The notes beneath the pieces were generated by a model that saw nothing but the letters and a program-made list of their open reading frames with translations, was not told the DNA's origin and ran no database searches. A stretch of 64,000 nt of DNA from UBA3839 sp902776985 (GTDB lineage Bacteria > Bacteroidota > Bacteroidia > Bacteroidales > Bacteroidaceae), in NCBI GenBank assembly GCA_902776985.1, contig CACYSD010000021.1, positions 5,651-69,650 of the forward strand, given 5' to 3'. This document shows positions 58,850 through 64,000 of the stretch, piece by piece. Position 1 is the first letter of the stretch, and every line of letters starts with the position of its first letter. The position numbers were made by a program, and so were the translations under genes.

Positions 58850-60175
58850 TTACCTCGCTAAGCGGAAGATTGTTTTTATTCCCTTGATTTTCTGGTTTTC
58901 AAGTATTTGAAGGAGAGTGCGGACGCATTCTCTCTCTACTGCTGCATAGCAGTGGTGATCACGGATATCGATACGTCCTATCTGACTTGATTGTAATTGT
59001 CCTGTTTTGCAGAGGAAGCCAAGCACATCGGCTTTGCTCAGTTTATCCTTCTTTCCCTTACCTATATATATAGTAGCCATTCTCGGCTGCGGAAGTGATG
59101 GTAAACGGGAAGGAATATAGTATGGTTCAGCACAGGTAATATACTCTGGCAATCGTTCTTCTTCATGCAGAATCACGAACACACGCCCCTCTGACTTCCA
59201 TCTGGCAGTACGGCCGTTTCTATGCACAAACGTCTGCTCGTTAAGGGGCAGATGGTAGTGGATGATAACATCGGTGTCAGGCATGTCAAGTCCTCTCGAA
59301 GCCAAATCTGTTGCCACGAGCACATTGCTTGTGCCGTTGCTGAACTTGAACAATGCACGTTCACGGTTATCCTGCTCCATGGCTCCATGATAGATATCGC
59401 AGGCACACTGGCGGCTGCGGAGAAACTGCCCCACCCTTTCCACTGCGTCACGATGATTGAGAAAGACTATGCTCTGCACATCGCCAAGGCTGCAAAGGAG
59501 GTCGTAGAGAGTGTCGAGTTTGTCTTTCTGAGGAGAATTGACTTCATAGACAGTGATGCGCTGGCTTGGATCATCCTCATCGGAAGACGAATCGGCAGCG
59601 AGGAAGTCGAGCTTTACGGCATTCTTTATCTGAACGAAATTGGGAATATGCAGAGAGTCCGTAGCACTTAATAATATACGTCTGGTGACATTGGGCAAGA
59701 GGGACAATGCATGCTGCATATCGTCGTGGAAGCCCTGTTCGAGGCATTTATCAAACTCATCAATGACAAAAGTATGTATATCCTGAACTCCAAAATTCTG
59801 CTTTCCCAGATGATCGACCAAACGACCTGGCGTAGCTACAATGATATGAGGGGTAAGGGTATTAAGCAACCGGTGCTCCTCCATCGCAGGACGACCGCCA
59901 TAAAGTGGTTGGATACGCACAGGAGTCTTGAGTTTCTTCAGCACCTCGCTGGTCTGAATAGCCAGTTCTCTTGAAGGCACAATGATAACAGCCTGCACAG
60001 CATTGCTACTGACATCGATGCTTTGAATCATCGGCAGCAGATATGCAAGAGTTTTTCCTGTTCCCGTAGGTGAGAGCAAGATGATGTCGCGGTTGTCTCG
60101 ATTATAGGCTTCATGGGCTGCCTGCTGCATCGGACTGAGTTCCTGCACACCGAGGTTTTGCAGATTTAGTACCAT
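58850..60175 (-). CDS. DEAD-box RNA helicase, DbpA-like
   Basis: A 441-residue ATP-dependent RNA helicase. Motifs: Walker A SPTGTGKT, PSRELAIQ, ATPGRLVDHLG, motif II VIDEFDKCL (DEFD in place of DEAD), LSATDS, FLNHRDAVERVGQFL, ATDLASRGLDMP and HRNGRTAR. The last 75 residues (ATIYIGKGKKDKLSKADVLGFLCKTGQL...) match the DbpA RNA-binding domain. DbpA acts in late 50S ribosome assembly at 23S helix 92, so a ribosome-assembly role is likely. The start overlaps the upstream lptD end by 10 nt. Confidence 0.9.
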   Translation of the reverse strand: MVLNLQNLGVQELSPMQQAAHEAYNRDNRDIILLSPTGTGKTLAYLLPMIQSIDVSSNAVQAVIIVPSRELAIQTSEVLKKLKTPVRIQPLYGGRPAMEEHRLLNTLTPHIIVATPGRLVDHLGKQNFGVQDIHTFVIDEFDKCLEQGFHDDMQHALSLLPNVTRRILLSATDSLHIPNFVQIKNAVKLDFLAADSSSDEDDPSQRITVYEVNSPQKDKLDTLYDLLCSLGDVQSIVFLNHRDAVERVGQFLRSRQCACDIYHGAMEQDNRERALFKFSNGTSNVLVATDLASRGLDMPDTDVIIHYHLPLNEQTFVHRNGRTARWKSEGRVFVILHEEERLPEYITCAEPYYIPSRLPSLPQPRMATIYIGKGKKDKLSKADVLGFLCKTGQLQSSQIGRIDIRDHHCYAAVERECVRTLLQILENQKIKGIKTIFRLAR

Positions 60176-63072
60176 TGTATATTGCTTGAGTATGAACTAC
60201 GCTTATCGTATTTGAGTGCGTCTGTGAGCGTACTTGCGTTAGCTCTCATGGTGACGTGATAACTTGTATAGACTCCGAATACCAAACCGCCTGAGATATT
60301 GAAGCAGTGCATATCTCGGGAGATATTTACAGTGGTCATTGTCAGCGCCTTGTTAGTAAAGTCGTAGCCGGACGAGAAGTTCACGTTCCAGTTTGACGAA
60401 AGTTTCATGTTGCCCGAGAAGTTAAGACTGTGTATGAACTTGAACGGGTAACGCATGTTCTTCACATTGATTTTTGCCGAACGGTCTTCGCTCATTGTCA
60501 GACCGTAGGAAATGGAGAATGACCAAGGCAGGGTGAATTTCATGTAACCGTCAGCATCAAGCCCATCGGATGAGGATGCTTTCTTTGCTGTCTGATCATT
60601 GTTCTCGTTTTCTGAGTCAGGACCATCAGAGCGGGTTTCAGTGTCATCCTTTTCATCCTCGTCATCGCTGCCGTGGAAGAGTTTGTGGAGTTTCTTCTTT
60701 ATAGTGCGCCACGACTGGTTGTTGAACGTATAGCTCAGGTTCTTAGAAATGCCCTGGAAGCGTCCGAATCGTCCGTATGACCACTCTGTACGGTCGCCCA
60801 CAACCACATTACCATTTTCGTCAAACTCATAGGCATAGGTTTGCCATGTGGTATTGAGGTTAAGTGCCACCTTGCCCCATTTCAGTCGCAGTCGGGTTGA
60901 AAGGTTACTCCACGGCTGACGCTGCGCAGCCATGTTGTAGGAGAGGCTGGCACCAAGTTCGTCAATAATGCTGATTTTCTTAACTCCCGTTGAGTCACGC
61001 TCACTCTTGACCTTCATCTCTATGTTGTTGGAGATGTCCATGCTGATGCTTCCCGTCTTGCCCTTTCCCGGAACTCCGTAAAGTGAGCCTTGGTAGGGCG
61101 AGTATTCTACGAGAGAGACATTGCCGTCGGCATCGGTGCGCGCATAGGTTTTGTAGTAACCATAGCGGCTTGAGCCGAAGTCTGGTGCGTAGCTGAATGA
61201 TATTGATGGAGTGAACACATGGCGAACCACCTGAATCTTGTCGCCGAACACCTTCGGATTGGGCTTGTATATACCATAGAGCTTGGTATTTGCCGACAGA
61301 CTGAGATTATAGTTATAGACACGGTTGAACCCGTAAACGGTATCTCTCACCACGGTATTGAGGTTCTCATCCCAGCTTTGGTTCACATGGTTCGTGTACC
61401 ATCGCTCTGTATAGTTGAACGAAGGTACCACATTGATATACTTGAATACCTGAAACGATGCCTGTATTGGTATCTGGTGACGCATACCGTTGCGCCAGTC
61501 CTTGATAAGGTTGCTCTTGAGAATCTGATCTTCCTTGGTGGAAATGCTGTTTGAGAGACTTCCGGTATAACTCATTGAAATCTTCTCGTACCATCGCTGC
61601 TTGCCTACCTGATGCTTACGCTTGAAAGGATATAGTTTCTGGAGGTTGACTGTGAGGTTCGGCAGAGTCAGAGCCAGTGTGGAGTCGCGCATGTTCTGAG
61701 CGATATTGAAACTGGCAGATAGACTGAGTCCAATCTTCGGGAAGGAACGTGAATAGCTTACCGATGAAGTACGTGTGCTCTGTGAGTACGACGTAGGGTT
61801 GTAGAGACTGGTGAGGTTGTTCTTCTCATAGCTCTGTGTAGCGAAGTTCACACTTGCCGAGAAAGAGCTGTTGGGACTGAACTTAGGATCCTGGCGGTGG
61901 CTCCACTGCAGCTTGAAGTTCTTGGTCTCCTGATAGTCAGGCAGGTTCTCCTCTCCCGTCTTCGTCACCTGGTAGTTGAAGTAGAAGTTGCCGGAGTACT
62001 TATATCGTTTCCTGTATGTAGTCTGTGCAGAAAGTCCCCACGAGCCTTTGGTATAGATTTCGCCTGTCAGTCTGAGGTCTATATTGTCGTTTATGGCGAA
62101 ATAGTAACCACCGTCTCTGAGGTAGAATCCGCGGCTGTTCTCATCGCCGTAGCTTGGCATGATGAATCCCGATGAGTAGGTGCTTGTGAATGGGAAATAG
62201 GCGAAGGGAATGACAATTGGTAAAGGCACGTCCTCCACAACGAGCCATGCAGGACCAGAGAACACACTCTTTCCCGTGTGTACCTTGGCTCGGCTCAAGG
62301 CTATGTAGAAGTGAGGATGTGGTTCGTCACAGGTGGTATAGGTTCCCTTCCTCATGAAGAACTCATCACCCGAACCCTTCTTCGCCTCATGACTGGTGAG
62401 GAATCCTTCCTGCTGCTCCGTCGTGACATTCATGATATATCCTTTGCGGGTATCGAAGTTATAGGTCATCTCCTCTGATTCATATTCATCATTACCCTGC
62501 TTGAATATCGGTTTGCCCTGAAGCACACCGAGGCTGTCAGCTACTCCGTGAGCATAAACCAGAGAACTGTCCATGTTGATTTTCATCTCCTCCGCAGTAA
62601 GGTGTATGTTCTGATAATCCACCTTGCTGTCACCGAAGAGGAAGGCATCCTTGGTGTTCATGAAGAAGAGGATGGAGTCCTTTGCCTCATAGTCTATGGG
62701 ATCTTCGATTGCACTCTTTCGTGAGCGGCGAATTGAATCCTCTGCTGCGGCAATGGAGTCGTTCCACTGAGTTGGTCCTCCGTTGACTCTTGCCGGTTCG
62801 GTATTCTTGATATTATGCTCAGCATCGAACTGCTTCTTCAGGCTGTCGAGTTCCTGTATTCCCAAAGTGTCCAGAGTGAGCTTCGGGAGTGTGTCATTAG
62901 CAATCCTTGCACTGTCGAGCGGAGAAAGCGAATCTGTGCGCATTGTGTTTAAACTGCCTAAACCACCCCATTTTTCCCCAGCATTGGGAAACATGAGATG
63001 GCTTCGTCTGCCTTGTGCCGCAACTATGGCCACAATGGCAAGCAATATGAGCTGTGTCCAAAGACGCTTCAT
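60166..63072 (-). CDS. LPS-assembly protein LptD-like outer-membrane protein
   Basis: A 968-residue protein with a signal peptide (LWTQLILLAIVAIVAAQG). An N-terminal OstA/LptA-like beta-jellyroll (about 130-250) has AEEMKINMDSSLVYAHGVADS and GKPIFKQGNDEYESEEMTYNFDTRKGYI, followed by MRKGTYTTCDEPHPHFYI. The rest is a large beta barrel (VPLPIVIPFAYFPFTSTYSSGFIMPSYGDE is the plug/barrel entry) with many long aromatic strands. LptD inserts LPS into the outer leaflet. An acidic, low-complexity loop (DDEDEKDDTETRSDG) is unusual. It is transcribed from a near-leaderless promoter and is followed by the helicase gene with a 10-nt overlap. Confidence 0.85.
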   Translation of the reverse strand: MKRLWTQLILLAIVAIVAAQGRRSHLMFPNAGEKWGGLGSLNTMRTDSLSPLDSARIANDTLPKLTLDTLGIQELDSLKKQFDAEHNIKNTEPARVNGGPTQWNDSIAAAEDSIRRSRKSAIEDPIDYEAKDSILFFMNTKDAFLFGDSKVDYQNIHLTAEEMKINMDSSLVYAHGVADSLGVLQGKPIFKQGNDEYESEEMTYNFDTRKGYIMNVTTEQQEGFLTSHEAKKGSGDEFFMRKGTYTTCDEPHPHFYIALSRAKVHTGKSVFSGPAWLVVEDVPLPIVIPFAYFPFTSTYSSGFIMPSYGDENSRGFYLRDGGYYFAINDNIDLRLTGEIYTKGSWGLSAQTTYRKRYKYSGNFYFNYQVTKTGEENLPDYQETKNFKLQWSHRQDPKFSPNSSFSASVNFATQSYEKNNLTSLYNPTSYSQSTRTSSVSYSRSFPKIGLSLSASFNIAQNMRDSTLALTLPNLTVNLQKLYPFKRKHQVGKQRWYEKISMSYTGSLSNSISTKEDQILKSNLIKDWRNGMRHQIPIQASFQVFKYINVVPSFNYTERWYTNHVNQSWDENLNTVVRDTVYGFNRVYNYNLSLSANTKLYGIYKPNPKVFGDKIQVVRHVFTPSISFSYAPDFGSSRYGYYKTYARTDADGNVSLVEYSPYQGSLYGVPGKGKTGSISMDISNNIEMKVKSERDSTGVKKISIIDELGASLSYNMAAQRQPWSNLSTRLRLKWGKVALNLNTTWQTYAYEFDENGNVVVGDRTEWSYGRFGRFQGISKNLSYTFNNQSWRTIKKKLHKLFHGSDDEDEKDDTETRSDGPDSENENNDQTAKKASSSDGLDADGYMKFTLPWSFSISYGLTMSEDRSAKINVKNMRYPFKFIHSLNFSGNMKLSSNWNVNFSSGYDFTNKALTMTTVNISRDMHCFNISGGLVFGVYTSYHVTMRANASTLTDALKYDKRSSYSSNIQWY

Positions 63073-63085
63073 TCGTTTTACGCGG

Positions 63086-63117
63086 CAAAGTTACTCAAGA
63101 TATCTCACTTATTCAAA
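63086..63117 (-). promoter_or_regulatory. Promoter of lptD-helicase operon
   Basis: On the minus strand, TTTG (63117-63114), a 20-nt spacer, then TAACTTTG (63093-63086), a full consensus match. The predicted start is near 63080, only about 8 nt before the ATG at 63072. Confidence 0.75.
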
Positions 63118-63217
63118 TAAAATAGCCTAATGAAGAAGAAGAACGAAGAATTATTTTTAATTTTTAACTATTGTCATTTATCTTTCATCCTCAATAATTA
63201 AACTTTTAACACTTAAC

Positions 63218-63250
63218 TTTTAACTTTTAACTTATAAAGTTATAACTTTG
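63218..63250 (+). promoter_or_regulatory. Probable promoter of ruvC
   Basis: TTTT (63218-63221, three of four), a 21-nt spacer, then TAACTTTG (63243-63250). The expected start is at or within a few bases of the ruvC ATG (63256), suggesting a leaderless transcript. Confidence 0.5.
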
Positions 63251-63255
63251 CAGTC

Positions 63256-63822
63256 ATGACAAAGGACGAAAAGATAATTCTGGGAATTGACCCTGGTACG
63301 CAGGTCATGGGCTATGGCGTGCTGAAGGTGAAGGGCAACCATGCCGAGATGATTGCGATGGGAGTAATCGAACTCACAAAACTGGGTGATATGTACCTAC
63401 GTTTGGGACGTATCTTCGAGCGTGTCACAGGCATTATTGAGTCATTTCTTCCCGATGAGATGGCAGTTGAAGCTCCTTTCTTCGGCAAGAATGTTCAGTC
63501 CATGCTCAAACTGGGGCGTGCTCAGGGTGTGGCGATTGCTGCAGCCATTCAGCGCAGCGTGCCTATCCACGAGTACGAGCCTCGTAAAATCAAAGTTGCC
63601 ATCACCGGCAACGGAGCTGCATCCAAGGAGCAAGTGGCTGGCATGCTGCAGCGCATGCTCCACATCAGCGAGGAAGACATGAAGGTGCAGTTCGACGCTA
63701 CCGATGCCCTTGCTGCCGCCTACTGCCACTTCCTGCAGATTACCAGTCCTGTCAGCACGTCCAAAAGCATCAAATCCTGGAAAGAATTTGTGAATAAGAA
63801 TAAGGACAGGGTGAGTAAGTGA
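63256..63822 (+). CDS. ruvC: Crossover junction endodeoxyribonuclease RuvC
   Basis: A 188-residue nuclease that resolves Holliday junctions by paired cuts, with the RuvAB motor. The catalytic acids are Asp12 in ILGIDPGTQVMGYG, Glu72 in MAVEAPFFGKN, and Asp147/Asp150 in FDATDALAAAYCH. QSMLKLGRAQGVAIAAA and YEPRKIKVAITGNGAASKEQV are family blocks. The length is typical, with a short basic tail. No in-frame start exists between ATG 63256 and the catalytic motif. It is divergent from lptD. Confidence 0.96.
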   Translation: MTKDEKIILGIDPGTQVMGYGVLKVKGNHAEMIAMGVIELTKLGDMYLRLGRIFERVTGIIESFLPDEMAVEAPFFGKNVQSMLKLGRAQGVAIAAAIQRSVPIHEYEPRKIKVAITGNGAASKEQVAGMLQRMLHISEEDMKVQFDATDALAAAYCHFLQITSPVSTSKSIKSWKEFVNKNKDRVSK

Positions 63823-63882
63823 AAATTCCACTATCTTATTAACATTTAACATTTAACATTTTAACCATTGTTATTTTAATTG

Positions 63883-63890
63883 TACCTTTG
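63883..63890 (+). promoter_or_regulatory. -7-like element (TACCTTTG) beside the terminal element
   Basis: A TAnnTTTG match 13 nt before the repeated element. It has no TTTG at a proper distance, so it may be fortuitous or may serve a gene beyond the window. Confidence 0.25.
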
Positions 63891-63902
63891 CACGATTTTA
63901 GA

Positions 63903-64000
63903 TAAGGTAGGTTCTAAAAATTCTGTTTTTAGTTTCCCTACCCAATGTATTTGAGTTTTATCGGCCGCTTTTAGTTTTCTGTGGTGTCTTTTTGCCATCT
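63903..64000. mobile_element. Left end of a second copy of the MITE-like or parent insertion element (truncated by window end)
   Basis: Bases 63903-63999 are identical to 17101-17197, including the terminal inverted repeat TAAGGTAGGTTCTA. Base 64000 is T where the shorter element has A, so divergence may begin there. The left flank (GA) differs from that of the other copy, fixing the element boundary at or near TA. Confidence 0.8.

Noticed and set aside
1..64000. tRNA, rRNA, riboswitch and complete insertion-sequence genes
   Set aside because: Intergenic regions were read for tRNA-like cloverleaf ends, conserved riboswitch cores and transposase motifs; none was convincing.

Overview
The window looks like a chromosomal segment of a Bacteroidales bacterium, most likely Prevotella/Segatella-like. 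Three lines of evidence point there. Promoters follow the Bacteroidetes form TTTG-N19-21-TAnnTTTG and start codons lack clear Shine-Dalgarno sequences. The gene content is typical of Bacteroidetes anaerobes: long PPi-dependent phosphofructokinase, NifJ-type pyruvate:ferredoxin oxidoreductase, eukaryote-like GT3 glycogen synthase, PorT-family barrels, and DUF4421, DUF4301, DUF5715 and DUF6078 proteins. Intergenic DNA carries many short repeats of A/T-rich 8-mers and GC-rich palindromes. No rRNA, tRNA, CRISPR array or complete transposase was seen.

Layout. 1-10.9 kb: a partial Na/Pi cotransporter gene (minus), an SSS symporter, then a run of pepD, a MerR regulator, malQ and a DUF5715/M15-like gene. 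These converge on a minus-strand pair, pfp and a GH25 lysozyme. 10.9-17.1 kb: a beta-helix protein, then a TolC/MacA/MacB-like tripartite ABC efflux operon, followed by a 133-bp MITE-like element. 17.2-25 kb: rlmH and relA (minus), an AAA+ ATPase from a back-to-back promoter, and nifJ. 25-31 kb: a two-gene restriction-modification-like locus, with methyltransferase motifs divided between a 330-residue M subunit and a 1322-residue GIY-YIG-like/helicase/NPPY protein. 31-37.4 kb: DUF6078, secreted or envelope proteins, an S9 peptidase and a radical SAM protein. 37.7-42 kb: a LysM/periplasmic-binding protein, a PorT barrel and a tandem GH43 protein. 42-47.3 kb: a TIGR02757 protein and the glgA-glgP operon. 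47.8-53.8 kb: DUF4301, then a mechanosensitive-channel operon. 54-57.7 kb: a plus-strand set of secreted proteins and lipoproteins including an S41 protease. 57.9-64 kb: N-carbamoylputrescine amidase, an lptD-DEAD helicase operon, and ruvC. The window ends inside a second copy of the element seen at 17.1 kb.

Functionally, malQ, glgP and glgA form a glycogen/maltodextrin set, while pfp and nifJ supply PPi-linked glycolysis and pyruvate oxidation. The efflux operon, LptD, PorT and DUF4421 barrels, MscS-type channel and LysM protein serve the envelope. The most unusual parts are the restriction-modification locus with its AT-rich C-terminal module and duplicated promoter repeat, the MITE and its longer relative at the window edge, and an interspersed GC-rich repeat that now encodes part of the signal peptide of the S9 peptidase. 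I did not find a system I can call wholly new; the restriction-modification locus is the best candidate for follow-up.
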